NCBI GenBank assembly: GCA_900469955.1
Contig: UBYX01000014.1
Location: 124,001-188,000, forward strand
Reading direction: 5' to 3'
DNA length: 64,000 nucleotides
DNA from: Hyphomicrobiales bacterium
GTDB lineage: Bacteria > Pseudomonadota > Alphaproteobacteria > Rhizobiales > Rhizobiaceae
Below, piece by piece: positions 17,293 through 27,291 of this stretch (position 1 is the first letter of the stretch; each line of letters starts with the position of its first letter). The notes under the pieces were generated by a model. The model made no database searches. It saw nothing but the letters and a program-made list of their open reading frames with translations, and was not told the origin of the DNA. A program made the position numbers and the translations under genes.

Positions 17293-18162
17293 ATGACCAT
17301 TCTCGTTACCGGTGCTACCGGCAATATCGGCAGCCAAGTCATCCAGCATCTTGCGAGCCGCGGCGCAGATGTCCGTGCACTCGTCCGCGATCCATCGAAG
17401 GCAAGGCTTCCGGCAGGCGTTGCCGTCGTCCAGGGTGACTTTCTCGATGTCGACTCGCTTCGCCGCGCCTTCGACGGCGTGTCTACGCTTTTCCTGCTGA
17501 ACGCCGTCGTCCCCGACGAATTCACCCAGGCACTCATTGCGCTCAACCTCGCCCGCTCGGCCGGCATCGAGCGGATCGTTTACCTCTCGGTCGTTCATCC
17601 CGATGTCTATCTCAACGTCCCCCACTTCGCCGGCAAGTTTGGTGTCGAGCGGATGATCGAGCAGATGGGGATGAGCGCCACGATCCTGCGCCCGGCCTAC
17701 TTCATCCAGAACGACCTGATGGTCAAGGAAGCCATCACCGGTTACGGCATCTACCCCATGCCTGTCGGCGACAAGGGTCTCGCGATGATCGATGTGCGCG
17801 ACATTGCCGAGATCGCCGCCCTGGAACTGCTGCGCCGCGAAGAGTCGGCTCAGCCCCTCCCGCTCGACCGGATCAATCTGGTGGGGCCGGAAACGCTGAC
17901 GGGACCCGGGATTGCAGCCCTATGGTCAGACGGCCTTGCCCGGCAGATCCACTATGCCGGCAGCGATACCGAAGCCTTCGAACAGAACCTGAGGCAGTTC
18001 ATGCCGCCTTGGATGGCCTTCGACATGCGCATGATGGGCGAACGCTTCCTGACCGATGGGATGCTGCCCGAGGGCGGCGATGTCGAGCGACTGACAGCGC
18101 TGCTTGACCGTCCGCTTCGCACCTACCGGAATTTCGTTTCGGAAGCACTTGCCTCGGCCTGA
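17293..18162 (+). CDS. NmrA-like NAD(P)-binding reductase
   Basis: A 289-residue atypical short-chain reductase. It starts MTILVTGATGNIGSQVIQHLASRG with the GxTGNxG dinucleotide-binding motif of NmrA/HSCARG proteins, followed by RALVRDPSKA, which usually selects NADP(H). Later segments LRPAYFIQNDL and VDVRDIAEIAA-type (here IDVRDIAEIAA) are typical. Such proteins either reduce quinones or sense the NADP(H) ratio. The ATG at 17293 has GGAGA at the right distance. Followed 36 bases on by an AtaL-like gene, probably co-transcribed. Confidence 0.9.
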   Translation: MTILVTGATGNIGSQVIQHLASRGADVRALVRDPSKARLPAGVAVVQGDFLDVDSLRRAFDGVSTLFLLNAVVPDEFTQALIALNLARSAGIERIVYLSVVHPDVYLNVPHFAGKFGVERMIEQMGMSATILRPAYFIQNDLMVKEAITGYGIYPMPVGDKGLAMIDVRDIAEIAALELLRREESAQPLPLDRINLVGPETLTGPGIAALWSDGLARQIHYAGSDTEAFEQNLRQFMPPWMAFDMRMMGERFLTDGMLPEGGDVERLTALLDRPLRTYRNFVSEALASA

Positions 18163-18198
18163 GCCGGCAATCCCCAACACAATAATGGAGACATCATC

Positions 18199-18672
18199 AT
18201 GATCTATTCGACAGCAACCGTTCAGGTGAACCCCGAAGGCGAAGCAAAGCTCACACGGGAGCAGGCCTGGAAGGGTCTGGAGTTGAAGGCGCGCGATGCT
18301 CGCCTGTTTCTCCCGCCCGGCCTTTGCACGCGCTGCGATGTGGTGGAGGACAGCGCGACCCACTTCGTTCGCGAAGCCACCATTGCCGGCGCCGACCTGC
18401 GTGAAATCATCACCCTCGAACCAGACCATAAGGTGACCTTTTTCCAGGCCACCGGTCCACGCGAAGGCGCCATCATCAACGAGCTCTATGAAGATGCGGC
18501 CGGCAATCTGGAGCTTCGCTTCTACTGCTACCTTGGACTGCGCGGCAAGGAGCCCAACGGGCCGGAAGAGCAAGCCGAACAGGCACAGTTCGACAGCGCG
18601 CAGGGTTACAAGTTGGCACTGCTTTCGACACTCAAGCGAACCCGCGAACTGCTCGCAGAGGGCCGGCTTTGA
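18199..18672 (+). CDS. AtaL-like (DUF1857) SRPBCC-fold protein
   Basis: A 157-residue soluble protein starting MIYSTATVQVNPEGEAKLTREQAWKGLELKARDARLFLPP. It matches the DUF1857/AtaL-like family of the START/Bet v 1 fold, which binds hydrophobic ligands in a pocket. Preceded by GGAGA and 36 bases after the NmrA gene. The pair under a divergent LysR regulator suggests handling of a small hydrophobic or electrophilic compound (inference). Confidence 0.82.
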   Translation: MIYSTATVQVNPEGEAKLTREQAWKGLELKARDARLFLPPGLCTRCDVVEDSATHFVREATIAGADLREIITLEPDHKVTFFQATGPREGAIINELYEDAAGNLELRFYCYLGLRGKEPNGPEEQAEQAQFDSAQGYKLALLSTLKRTRELLAEGRL

Positions 18673-18738
18673 TCAACGTCATTAACAAATCCAGCAGGGG
18701 CCTCAAGCCGAGGCGCCTCGCGTTTCAAGAGGACATGG

Positions 18739-18890
18739 TTGATGACCACGTTCATCCCTGAGCCCGTCTCAACCATTCCTGCGAACGCCCTGATCTTGGT
18801 CCGGGGTCCGACCGGGCGCCACATCCTCAGTCAGGCCCTCAGCCGCCATGGTGTCACTGTGCTGGTGCGTAAGCCGAAAAGGGCCCAAGA
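18739..18890 (+). pseudogene. N-terminal fragment resembling an NmrA-type reductase
   Basis: An open frame from ATG at 18739 encodes ALILVRGPTGRHILSQALS then RHGVTVLVRKP, resembling the first beta-alpha-beta unit of NmrA proteins (compare ILVTGATGNIGSQVIQHLASRG...LVRDP in the neighbour). The Gly-rich loop is degraded, and after about 50 codons the frame runs into the end of the aconitase gene. Probably a leftover of a duplicated reductase. Confidence 0.35.
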
Positions 18891-18924
18891 CCGGAAGCGG
18901 CAGCATGCCAGACGAGGTCGCAGC

Positions 18925-21543
18925 CTAGATTTTGGGTTGTTTCGCTTCGATAATATTCTGCAGCATTAAGGGAAGGATCCCCCCCGCCTTCAATATTTCG
19001 ACCTCAGCGGCAGTTTCTATGGCTGCCATAGCGGTAAGGGTAATGGTCTTCCCCGCGCATCGGCGAATGACCACGTCAACCGGACAACGCGGAGCGATCC
19101 TGTCTGCATCGGCTTGGACCTCGATGAGGTCGCCTGATCTCAAGGCGAGTTTATCCGGCCCGAAATCGGGCGGTAATCTCATCGGTAAAATGCCCATACC
19201 GATCAGATTGGAGCGGTGTATTCGCTCGAAGCTAACAGCCAAGACCGCGCGGGCACCGAGGAGCGATGCTCCTTTGGCTGCCCAGTCTCTTGATGAACCC
19301 ATGCCGTAACGTTCGCCAGCCACGATCACGACCGGCTGCTTGTCCTGTGCATAGCGGTCGGCTGCTGCCCAGAGCGGTAGGACGTCACCTGAGGGCGCGT
19401 GGATCGTCGATCCTGGTGGAATACCAACGCCCAGGAGATTTTGAACAGTTCGGTTTGTGTAAAGACCCCGAACCATCGCTTCCCAATTTCCGCGTCGGGA
19501 AGCATAGACATTCAAGTCAGTCGGAACCTCTCCCCGCTCAACGAGATACCGGCCTGTCTCACTTTGCGCGGGTATCGCTCCGGCTGGCGAGATATGGTCC
19601 GTCGTGATGTCGTCGCCGATGATGATAAGCGGCTGAGCGTCGTATTTTCCGAGCAACGTGCCTTTTCCGAAACCTGCGAACGGCGGCCTGCGGATATAGG
19701 TGGATCTCGCATCCCAAGGGAATAAGGTGGTGGTCGGCGCTTCGAGTTCACGCCAGGCCTCGCTCGCCTCCGCTTCGTCATAGGCTGGAGTGAAATCCAA
19801 CGCATCGGACGCAAGCGCAACCGCCTCGTCGATCTCCTGGCTCGTTGGCCACAACATCGACAGGGTCACGGCCTGTCCGTCCGACGACCGCGCGATTGGG
19901 TCATTTAGAATGTTCAGCCCCACGGTTCCAGCCAGCGCAAATGCCACGACAAGCGGCGGAGACGCAAGGAACCCCGCCTCAAGCTGGGGATGAACGCGAC
20001 CGGGGAAGTTTCGATTGCCTGAGAGGACTGCGACCGGGATGATTCCCCGATTTTTCATGGCGACGGCAATGGGCTTGGTCAATGGGCCGGAATTTCCAAT
20101 GCAGGTCGTGCAGCCGTAGCCGACGATACCGAATCCGACCGCTTCAAGGTCCTCCAGCAGTCCAGATCGCCGCAGATATCTTTCCGCTGTTGGCGATCCC
20201 GGCGCGAGAGAGGTCTTCACCCAGGGCGCCGGATGAAGACCGAACAAGCGCGCCTTTCGCGCCAGCAAGCCTGCCGCAATTACGAGCCGCGGATCGGATG
20301 TATTGGTGCAGCTTGTAATGGCTGCGATGGCGACCGCCCCGTCGTTCGGTTCGCAATCGGCGGCAAATGAGATCGCTCCGCCTTTCATCGCGGAGATCGC
20401 CGCAGCCGTCTCTCCCACCGGTATCCTGTCCTGCGGACGCGTAGGTCCGGCAAGGCTGGGCTCGATCTTCGACAGATCGATCTCGACGACTTGCGTGTAG
20501 CGAGGCTCCTCGTTCGGATCGAACCAAAGTCCGACGCGCTTGGTGTAAGCTTCGACCAACTCCACCTGCTCCGAAGTTCGACCGGTCGCGCGGAGATATT
20601 CGAGCGTGCGGTCGTCGACGGGAAAATAGCCGGAATTGCCCCCGAACTCGGGCGTCATGTTAGCGACTACCGAGCGATCACCCGCGGTCAGCCTTGAAAC
20701 GCCGGGGCCATAAAATTCCACATACTTGTCCTGAAGGTCGATCTTTCGAAGGAGATGCGTCACTGTCAGCGCAAGATCGGTCGCAAGCACGCCATCGCCG
20801 AGGCTTCCGGTCAGGCGAACCCCGACCACGTCGGGTACCCGAAGCGAGACAGGCATGCCGAAGAACACGCTTTCGGCTTCCAGGCCGCCGACGCCCCAAG
20901 CAAGAACGCCGATCCCGTTGATCATCGGCGTATGACTGTCAGTACCGATCAGCGTGTCGGGTGCCGCCCAGCGACGACCGTCTTTCTCGATCGTCGCCAC
21001 GACGGTCGCGAGGCGCTCAAGATTGAGCGTATGCATGATGCCCGTGCCTGGCGGATGCACGCGAAAGCCCATCAGGGTATTCGTTGCCCATTTCATGAAG
21101 CGATACCGCTCGGCATTGCGCTGATATTCACGCTTCATATTGACTGCGAGCGCGTCCCCTCCTCCGAATACATCGACGGCGAGTGAATGATCGGTCGAGA
21201 CATCCACCGGGACGACGGGGTTCAGGAGTGCTGGGTCATAGCCAGCCTCCGCAAGCGCGGATCGCATTCCCGCGATATCCACAAGCGCAGGACCGCATGT
21301 CGTGTCATGCATCATGACCCGATTGGGCAGGAACGGAATTTCCAACTCGCTTGAGCCGGTTGCGAGCCAGTCGACGAGGGCGTCCTTCGCCCTCGCCGCA
21401 TCTGGCCCCCCTGTCCGCAAGACATTTTCCAAGAGGATGCGGTGAATGTAGGGAAGTGACCAAAGGTGCGGTCCCACTTCTGCTGGGAGATCAATGACAT
21501 CATACACCACTTCATCGACGGTGAGTTTTGATAGAATGGTCAT
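18925..21543 (-). CDS. acnA: aconitate hydratase (AcnA family)
   Basis: An 872-residue [4Fe-4S] hydro-lyase of the AcnA/IRP family. Cluster ligands are present at C412 (SCTNTS), C478 and C481 (YGCTTCIGNSG). Other marks are IGTDSHTPMINGIGVLAWGVGG, SGNRNFPGRVHP, DDITTDHISPAGAI and the C-terminal swivel GERYGMGSSRDWAAKG. Length is normal. The ATG at 21543 gives MTILSKLTV. It lies downstream of tctCBA and gntR on the same strand, so it probably serves imported citrate, aconitate or a related tricarboxylate rather than being the housekeeping copy. Substrate preference cannot be read from sequence. Residues 400-520 are the cluster region. Confidence 0.92.
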   Translation of the reverse strand: MTILSKLTVDEVVYDVIDLPAEVGPHLWSLPYIHRILLENVLRTGGPDAARAKDALVDWLATGSSELEIPFLPNRVMMHDTTCGPALVDIAGMRSALAEAGYDPALLNPVVPVDVSTDHSLAVDVFGGGDALAVNMKREYQRNAERYRFMKWATNTLMGFRVHPPGTGIMHTLNLERLATVVATIEKDGRRWAAPDTLIGTDSHTPMINGIGVLAWGVGGLEAESVFFGMPVSLRVPDVVGVRLTGSLGDGVLATDLALTVTHLLRKIDLQDKYVEFYGPGVSRLTAGDRSVVANMTPEFGGNSGYFPVDDRTLEYLRATGRTSEQVELVEAYTKRVGLWFDPNEEPRYTQVVEIDLSKIEPSLAGPTRPQDRIPVGETAAAISAMKGGAISFAADCEPNDGAVAIAAITSCTNTSDPRLVIAAGLLARKARLFGLHPAPWVKTSLAPGSPTAERYLRRSGLLEDLEAVGFGIVGYGCTTCIGNSGPLTKPIAVAMKNRGIIPVAVLSGNRNFPGRVHPQLEAGFLASPPLVVAFALAGTVGLNILNDPIARSSDGQAVTLSMLWPTSQEIDEAVALASDALDFTPAYDEAEASEAWRELEAPTTTLFPWDARSTYIRRPPFAGFGKGTLLGKYDAQPLIIIGDDITTDHISPAGAIPAQSETGRYLVERGEVPTDLNVYASRRGNWEAMVRGLYTNRTVQNLLGVGIPPGSTIHAPSGDVLPLWAAADRYAQDKQPVVIVAGERYGMGSSRDWAAKGASLLGARAVLAVSFERIHRSNLIGMGILPMRLPPDFGPDKLALRSGDLIEVQADADRIAPRCPVDVVIRRCAGKTITLTAMAAIETAAEVEILKAGGILPLMLQNIIEAKQPKI

Positions 21544-21627
21544 CGTAAGTCTCTCATCGCAATTCCGTGTCAGGAGCGGAAACCTCAAGGTGAAGTTGCA
21601 ACGATTACCATCAGCACAAATTACATC

Positions 21628-21636
21628 TTATAATAA
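21628..21636. promoter_or_regulatory. AT-rich palindrome upstream of acnA
   Basis: TTATAATAA (TTAT-A-ATAA), about 85 bases upstream of the acnA start within otherwise GC-rich DNA. A similar AT-rich element precedes tctC. Candidate GntR-type operator or promoter element, by location only. Confidence 0.25.
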
Positions 21637-21688
21637 CAAAGTGCAATTTGTCTTCGGCCGCACGTTTCCGCGTCTGAGTTTCCCCTGA

Positions 21689-22573
21689 TTACACTTTCGG
21701 CGTTTTGATCCTGCTGGCACCCATGATGTGGGTGTAGAGAAAGGCGGCTGCTTCTGATCGTCGATCGCTCTCGAGAAGATCAAGGATATGCAGATGCTCC
21801 GCTGTCTGTTTCGGCAAGCGGCTGCGATCAATGGTGATCTGGTACTCCAGAAGGCGTCGCAATCTGTTGATCCGCTTTATCGCGTCGAGGAAGAATTCGT
21901 TTCCCGAGCAAGCGACAAGCATTTCGTGGAAGTCATTATTGGCTTTGAATATTTCAGCCCGCGACCAATGCTCGTATCCGCCGTTCCCAAGTTCCGTCTG
22001 CGTCTCACGCGCTCTTCGAAAACCGTCCGGATCCGGCTGAAACGTCGAGAGCAGCATCGCCTGCTGCTCGATCACCGCACGGAAAACATAACCTTCCTCA
22101 TAGCTCTTCCTCGACATAAGGGTCTGTTTGAACGACCATCCATTCCCAGGAAGACGCTCGATCCAGCCCTCATCGGCTATCCGGTGAAGGATCTTCAACA
22201 GTCTGGTTCGCGGCACCTCGTAGAGGCGCATCAACTCGTTTTCGCTGACGCGCTCGGCGAACCTGCCGGACAACAGGTCGTCCGCGATCTTGAGATAGAT
22301 CGCGTCGTCGCCCTCGGCAGCCTGGCCGTTCTCCGGTTCGAGATCTTCGATCGCCTCACCGTTGACGGCAAGAAAATAGCCGCGGTTTGGCTCGGCTCGC
22401 ACGATGCCTCTCTCTTCCAGCTTCTGAAGTGCGCTCATGATCGGAGCACGAGACACTCGGAAATTGTCGGCTAGCATCTGTAGAGGCAGATGATCTCCCT
22501 TTCGCATCGCATTGGATTTCACGAACTCAATGATGTCCGTGCTGATCCGGGGTGAGAGACTGTTCCTGGCCAT
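21689..22573 (-). CDS. GntR-family regulator (FCD type)
   Basis: A 294-residue protein. Two winged-HTH-like segments: SRISTDIIEFVKS...LQMLADNFRVSRAPIMSALQKLEERGIVRAEPNRGYF, then a second, SENELMRLYEVPRTRLLKILHRIADEGWIERLPGNGWSF. The C-terminal FCD effector domain has the usual metal/ligand His residues (for example NNDFHEMLV and AEHLHIL). Situated between tctA and acnA on the same strand, so it is the probable carboxylate-responsive regulator of this module. Two HTH segments in one polypeptide is slightly unusual for GntR proteins. Confidence 0.9.
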   Translation of the reverse strand: MARNSLSPRISTDIIEFVKSNAMRKGDHLPLQMLADNFRVSRAPIMSALQKLEERGIVRAEPNRGYFLAVNGEAIEDLEPENGQAAEGDDAIYLKIADDLLSGRFAERVSENELMRLYEVPRTRLLKILHRIADEGWIERLPGNGWSFKQTLMSRKSYEEGYVFRAVIEQQAMLLSTFQPDPDGFRRARETQTELGNGGYEHWSRAEIFKANNDFHEMLVACSGNEFFLDAIKRINRLRRLLEYQITIDRSRLPKQTAEHLHILDLLESDRRSEAAAFLYTHIMGASRIKTPKV

Positions 22574-22656
22574 GCCTTTTCCGTGTGTCCCATACTTTCA
22601 ATTCGACTTGCCACAGTGATGTGTAGCACCCGGCCCAGTCAAACAGATTTGCGCTA

Positions 22657-24156
22657 TCAATCCTCGTCTTGACGGAACTTCGCGAGGCCTCTGAATACGA
22701 ACGGGGCAACCAAAGCAACAAGTGCTATGCCAATCATGATGGCCGAACTGGGGTGCTGGAGAAGGATCATCGGGTCGCCGAGGCTCATCTGCAGGGAGCG
22801 GCGCAAGGCACTGTCTGCAAGTGGACCAAGGATCAGACCGACAACCGCCGGGGCGATAGGATAGTCATAGCGCCGCATCACAAATCCGACGACGCCGAAG
22901 CCTGTCAGCAAAAGCAGTTCCGTCACCGATGGGTTCGCCGCAATCGTTCCCATGGAGGCAAACACGAGGATACCAGCATAGAGCCAAGGCAGCGGAATTT
23001 TGAGCAGCTTCACCCACATCCCCACCAAAGGCAGGTTTAGAACAAGCAGCATGACATTGGCGATGAACAGGCTGGCGACCAGTCCCCAGACAAGGTCGGC
23101 GTGCTGTGTGAATAGCAGCGGACCCGGCTGGATATTGTACTGCTGGAAGCCGGCGAGCATGACGGCCGCGGTGGCAGAGGTTGGCAATCCAAGCGTCAGC
23201 AGCGGAACAAGCGTACCCGCAGCCGATGCGTTGTTCGCCGCCTCCGGACCAGCGACTCCTTCGATCGCGCCGCGACCGAATTCTTCCGGCTTCCTGCTGA
23301 GCTTGCGCTCGATCGTATAGCTCAGGAAGGTTGGGATTTCGGCGCCGCCGGCTGGAAGTGCGCCGATCGGAAAGCCGATCACCGTCCCACGAAACCATGG
23401 CTTCCAGGACCGCTTCCAGTCTTCTCTGGTCATCCAGATCGATCCTTTAACCGGGATAGGCTTCTCCGGTTTGAAAAGATGACGCGACGCCACGAAGAAG
23501 GCTTCCCCGATCGCGAACAGGCCGACGGCAAGGGTTGTAACCTCAACGCCGTCGAGGAGTTCGGGGACGCCGAATGTCAGGCGCGCCTGGCCCGTCAATT
23601 GATCGAGCCCCATTAGTCCAAGCCAGAGGCCAAATGCCAGACTGGTGAGCCCTCTCAGCGGCGATGACCCGAAGGTTGCCGACACCGTCACGAATGCGAT
23701 CAGCATCAAGCCGAAGTAATCCCAGGGACCGAACTTCACCGCGATCTTCACGAGAAATGGTGCAAGGATAGCCAGCCCAGCCGTGGCGATCAGTGCGGCG
23801 ACGAACGAACCAATCGCGGCAGTTGCGAGCGCCGGACCGCCGCGGCCCGCTCTGGCCATCTTGTTGCCCTCGAGCGCGGTGACGACCGATGCACTTTCAC
23901 CAGGCGTATTGAGCAGGATCGCGGTGGTCGAGCCACCGTACATCCCGCCGTAGTAAATTCCGGCGAACATGATGATTGAACCACCAGGATCCAGCTTGAA
24001 CGTCACCGGAAGCAGAAGCGCCACCGTCAGCGCCGGGCCAATTCCTGGGAGGACACCGACGGAGGTTCCAATAAGGACACCAATGGCCGCGTAGACGAGG
24101 TTCGCAGGCTGGATCGCCAGCGCGAAGCCATCGATCAGAAAGGAAAAAATATCCAT
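22657..24156 (-). CDS. tctA: tripartite tricarboxylate transporter, large permease (TctA)
   Basis: A 499-residue polytopic membrane protein, the large subunit of the TTT system. Signatures include [28 protein letters not shown] and [30 protein letters not shown], and [33 protein letters not shown]. Start at 24156 ([10 protein letters not shown]) agrees with family N-termini. It begins 10 bases after the tctB stop, so the two are translationally linked. Full length. Confidence 0.95.
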   Translation of the reverse strand: MDIFSFLIDGFALAIQPANLVYAAIGVLIGTSVGVLPGIGPALTVALLLPVTFKLDPGGSIIMFAGIYYGGMYGGSTTAILLNTPGESASVVTALEGNKMARAGRGGPALATAAIGSFVAALIATAGLAILAPFLVKIAVKFGPWDYFGLMLIAFVTVSATFGSSPLRGLTSLAFGLWLGLMGLDQLTGQARLTFGVPELLDGVEVTTLAVGLFAIGEAFFVASRHLFKPEKPIPVKGSIWMTREDWKRSWKPWFRGTVIGFPIGALPAGGAEIPTFLSYTIERKLSRKPEEFGRGAIEGVAGPEAANNASAAGTLVPLLTLGLPTSATAAVMLAGFQQYNIQPGPLLFTQHADLVWGLVASLFIANVMLLVLNLPLVGMWVKLLKIPLPWLYAGILVFASMGTIAANPSVTELLLLTGFGVVGFVMRRYDYPIAPAVVGLILGPLADSALRRSLQMSLGDPMILLQHPSSAIMIGIALVALVAPFVFRGLAKFRQDED

Positions 24157-24166
24157 CACCGCGTCC

Positions 24167-24640
24167 TCAAAACAGCCGCTCAATTGGGCCTTGCGGCAAC
24201 GCGAGCGTCAGGAGCTTGTTGAAGATCAGGAAGACCACAACACCGATGAACGCCCCGAGACAGAGATCGACCAGCAGGGCTTTGCGGCCGAACGCCCGCG
24301 CGGTCAGCGCAAAGAGAAGTGTCGAGCCCAGGATGAACCCGCCACCAAGCCATATCGATCCGATCAGACCTGCAAGAGCCAAGCCGATCCAACCGGCGGC
24401 CATCCAGTCTGCGTTTTCCGCTTCAATGTCCGAGGGCTTGAAAGCGCTGATCAGGTGGCCAATGGCGAGGGCAACGAACAGGATCGCCACAAAGTAGGAC
24501 GCCGCGCTTGCGCTCATTCCATAAGTCGCGCGCATCTTCATATGGCTGGCATCCCAGTACGTGATGAAGCCAATGACAAACAACACGACAGCGATGACCC
24601 CCGTTGGACGGTTGGGTATCCGGAGAGTTTTCTGGGTCAT
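24167..24640 (-). CDS. tctB: tripartite tricarboxylate transporter, small permease (TctB)
   Basis: A 157-residue four-helix membrane protein between tctC and tctA. TctB sequences vary; assignment rests on size, helices ([37 protein letters not shown] and two more) and position. The ATG at 24640 ([12 protein letters not shown]) gives a normal length. Confidence 0.9.
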   Translation of the reverse strand: MTQKTLRIPNRPTGVIAVVLFVIGFITYWDASHMKMRATYGMSASAASYFVAILFVALAIGHLISAFKPSDIEAENADWMAAGWIGLALAGLIGSIWLGGGFILGSTLLFALTARAFGRKALLVDLCLGAFIGVVVFLIFNKLLTLALPQGPIERLF

Positions 24641-24692
24641 GGGTTCCTCGTCGCACGCGGAAGCGGTTCCGGCCTCCGCGTGCTTCGTCAGA

Positions 24693-25664
24693 TTAATTTG
24701 CAAGACCGATAGACGTCAGTATGGTCTTCACGCGCTCGGTTTCGGAACCGATGAACGCCTTGAATTCGTCGGAAGGCGCATAGTAATCGGTCCACCCCCG
24801 AGCCTTGAGGATTGCCTTCCATTCGGCGGATTTCACCGTCTTTTCGACAGCGGACTTGAGTTTATCGAGGTCGTCGCCTTCAACACCGGGAGCTGCAAAG
24901 ATACCGCGCCAGTTGACAAGTTCGATATCAAGACCCTGCGCCTTCAACGGCCTTGCCTCAATGCCCTCGATCGGCTCCGGATAAGAGATAGCCAGTGCCC
25001 TGAGGTCACCGGATTTGATCTGGCCTTCCCATTCGCCGTAGCCCGAAACCCCAGCGGTCGCCTGCCCACCGAGCATGGCCGCAAGGGATTCCCCGCCGCC
25101 GGAATAGGCGACGTAGTTGATCTTGCTGGGGTCTGCACCTGCTGCCTTAGTGACAAGGGCTGCAAGGATATGATCCGCACCGCCAGCCGATCCGCCGACC
25201 CAGATCGTCGTTGCGACGTCTTTCTTGATCGTAGCCAGCAGATCATCGATTGATCTGATCGGTGAATCCTTCGGCACGACGATCACAAGCGGGTCGCCGG
25301 TCAGGCGAGCGATCGGAGTGACCTGCGTGAGATCGACCGGAGACTGGTTGGAGATGCTCGCACCGACGAGCGTGATGCCTGCGACGAGAAGCTGATTTGG
25401 GTTTCCGTCCGCGGAGCCGACAAATTGCGCAAGGCCAACAGTACCGCCTGCCCCTGGGACGTTGACGACCTGCACGCTCTTCGCGTTACCGCTCGCCATC
25501 ATGGCGTCCTGCATGGAGCGCGAAGCCGAATCCCATCCGCCACCTGCACCGGCAGGCGCCATGATGGTCAGTTCCAGATCCTGCGACGAAGCCTGGAGCG
25601 TTCCTGATCCTAAGGTGCCCCCGACGATGGTGGCCAGAAGTCCGAGTCTGAAAATTTTACGCAC
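24693..25664 (-). CDS. tctC: tripartite tricarboxylate transporter, periplasmic binding protein (TctC)
   Basis: A 323-residue periplasmic protein of the TctC/BugD family with a signal peptide (MRKIFRLGLLATIVGGTLGSGTLQA). Marks include GGGWDSASR, VNVPGAGGTVGLAQF and WVGGSAGGADHI. First gene of tctCBA. The ligand is a tri- or dicarboxylate; an aconitase gene in the same cluster favours citrate or aconitate (inference). Confidence 0.94.
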   Translation of the reverse strand: MRKIFRLGLLATIVGGTLGSGTLQASSQDLELTIMAPAGAGGGWDSASRSMQDAMMASGNAKSVQVVNVPGAGGTVGLAQFVGSADGNPNQLLVAGITLVGASISNQSPVDLTQVTPIARLTGDPLVIVVPKDSPIRSIDDLLATIKKDVATTIWVGGSAGGADHILAALVTKAAGADPSKINYVAYSGGGESLAAMLGGQATAGVSGYGEWEGQIKSGDLRALAISYPEPIEGIEARPLKAQGLDIELVNWRGIFAAPGVEGDDLDKLKSAVEKTVKSAEWKAILKARGWTDYYAPSDEFKAFIGSETERVKTILTSIGLAN

Positions 25665-25717
25665 AGCGTTTTCCTCCTGCTGGTAAGGCTCACCTCCTGA
25701 GCTCCCCGAGAGATTGC

Positions 25718-25727
25718 ATTATATAAT
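25718..25727. promoter_or_regulatory. perfect AT palindrome in tctC promoter region
   Basis: ATTATATAAT, about 55 bases upstream of the tctC start, between divergent tctC and the MATE exporter gene. The surrounding 15 bases are also AT-rich. By location a candidate operator for the cluster's GntR regulator or a promoter -10 region. Confidence 0.3.
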
Positions 25728-25887
25728 TATAAAAGTAAATAAGGATCCGCGACACTTTTTTAACCGTTGCCGGCACTGACCACCTGTGGACTGGTTTAAG
25801 CCGGCAACCTTGGTGAGCAATCCCCGCGTGCTATTGCGTCGACGGCGCTCTAAGGTGCTGACGAGCGGAATTTGGATGGGGTTCTTA

Positions 25888-27291
25888 ATGGGAGCGACGG
25901 TCGAAAAATCGGAGAACGGACCGGTTCGCCCTGCGTCGCGGCGAAGACCAAAGAGGCGAACCATGTGGATGCGAATCCGCGCCATCGCCTTGCCTGCGTC
26001 GGCCTCTCAGGTTCTAGGCACCTCTTTAGGGTTCATGGACGTTCTCATTGTCTCGAGCTTAGGAGCCGCACCTCTCGCGGCACTTGGAATAGTAACGTCA
26101 TCGCGTGTGCTGTTTCTCCTACTGTTTTACGCGATCGCCAGCGCGGGAGCCTTGATTGTTGCCTTCGCCATTGGCAATCATGATCCAGCTGAAGCCAAGG
26201 CCGCCTTCACCGGAACCTTGGTGACGAATATGGCGATCGGTATCGTCGTATCGATCGGCTGCCTGCTCTTCCCCCGCGAAATTTTGAGCGCGCTTTCGGC
26301 AAGTCCCATTTTGACTGAGACAGGAGCCGCTTATCTGCGGCCCTTCGCTCCGTACTTCCTATTAATGTCGTGCATTCTCTGCTTGTCGACGATCGGGCGG
26401 GCTGCAGGCATTGTAAGAGCGCCTTTTTATGCTGCCGCCGCCTCGATGCTCGTCAACACGGCTGCGAACTTGCATGTCGCATACGGACTTAGTGGCGCAA
26501 CGGAGCACAAGATGGCAATGCTGGGTGCGGCGATGTCGCTATCGAGGATGCTAGAGCTTGCGATACTGCTTTATGCGATAATAAAATATACGGCGATTTT
26601 ACGCCTGTCCAAGAGCATCAGCAAAAAGTTGAAACGAAGGATGCTGCAATTGGCAGCTCCCATCGTGGGAAAAGAGTTTACGACATCTGCAGCCGTGATT
26701 GTGTTAACTCTTCTCTTTGTGCGTATTGATGCGGTTGCGTACGCTGCTCTGGCGGTCGTACTGTCGTTTGAACGGTTTTTGCTCGGACTCCTTTCCGGCT
26801 CCCAGGTGGCTGCCACGGTCCTTATAAGCCGATTTCTGGGCGCCGGCAGGATGCGAGCCGCTGATATGGCAAGTCGGATACTGTTGATAGGAACCGGCTT
26901 TTTTTCATTCGGCTTGAGTGTCGTTCTCCTGCTTTTCTGGACCATCATGAGCTCGGATATTGGGGGAATACGACTGGCGCCTTTTGTGAGCGACGCGATC
27001 CGAATGGATTTCCTATCGGTCATGCTAATGGCTCTGCCCGTGAGAGCGATCAATTATTTGTTGATCGACGGATTGCTGCGCGCCCGACGACTGAACAACT
27101 ATGCTCTGATCGTAGATGGGATTTACTACTGGCTTCTTGCAGTTCCATGTGGATTAGCCTTGTGGAAACTTGCAGACTGGGGTTTGGTCGAGATATTCGG
27201 CTTTCTGTTGTTTCTCGAACTGTTCAGAACAGCCGCGGGGCTGCACGGGTTGTGGAGTGCAATTCCCGATAGAAAAAGAACGGCGGCTTAG
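25888..27291 (+). CDS. MATE-type multidrug exporter family protein
   Basis: Polytopic protein with about twelve helices; the start of the MATE fold is ALPASASQVLGTSLGFMDVLIVSSLGAAPLAALG and the second half begins near LQLAAPIVGKEFTTSAAVIVLTL. MATE proteins export cationic drugs or metabolites using Na+ or H+. The start is uncertain: GTG 25786, ATG 25876, ATG 25888 and ATG 25963 are all in frame. The usual MATE length (about 440) favours a start between 25888 and 25963. The gene is more AT-rich in places than its neighbours. Divergent from tctC; a link to tricarboxylate metabolism is not shown. Confidence 0.82.
   Translation: MGATVEKSENGPVRPASRRRPKRRTMWMRIRAIALPASASQVLGTSLGFMDVLIVSSLGAAPLAALGIVTSSRVLFLLLFYAIASAGALIVAFAIGNHDPAEAKAAFTGTLVTNMAIGIVVSIGCLLFPREILSALSASPILTETGAAYLRPFAPYFLLMSCILCLSTIGRAAGIVRAPFYAAAASMLVNTAANLHVAYGLSGATEHKMAMLGAAMSLSRMLELAILLYAIIKYTAILRLSKSISKKLKRRMLQLAAPIVGKEFTTSAAVIVLTLLFVRIDAVAYAALAVVLSFERFLLGLLSGSQVAATVLISRFLGAGRMRAADMASRILLIGTGFFSFGLSVVLLLFWTIMSSDIGGIRLAPFVSDAIRMDFLSVMLMALPVRAINYLLIDGLLRARRLNNYALIVDGIYYWLLAVPCGLALWKLADWGLVEIFGFLLFLELFRTAAGLHGLWSAIPDRKRTAA

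Noticed and set aside
22865-23398. Second minus-strand frame inside tctA
   Set aside because: Overlaps a fully conserved permease in another frame.
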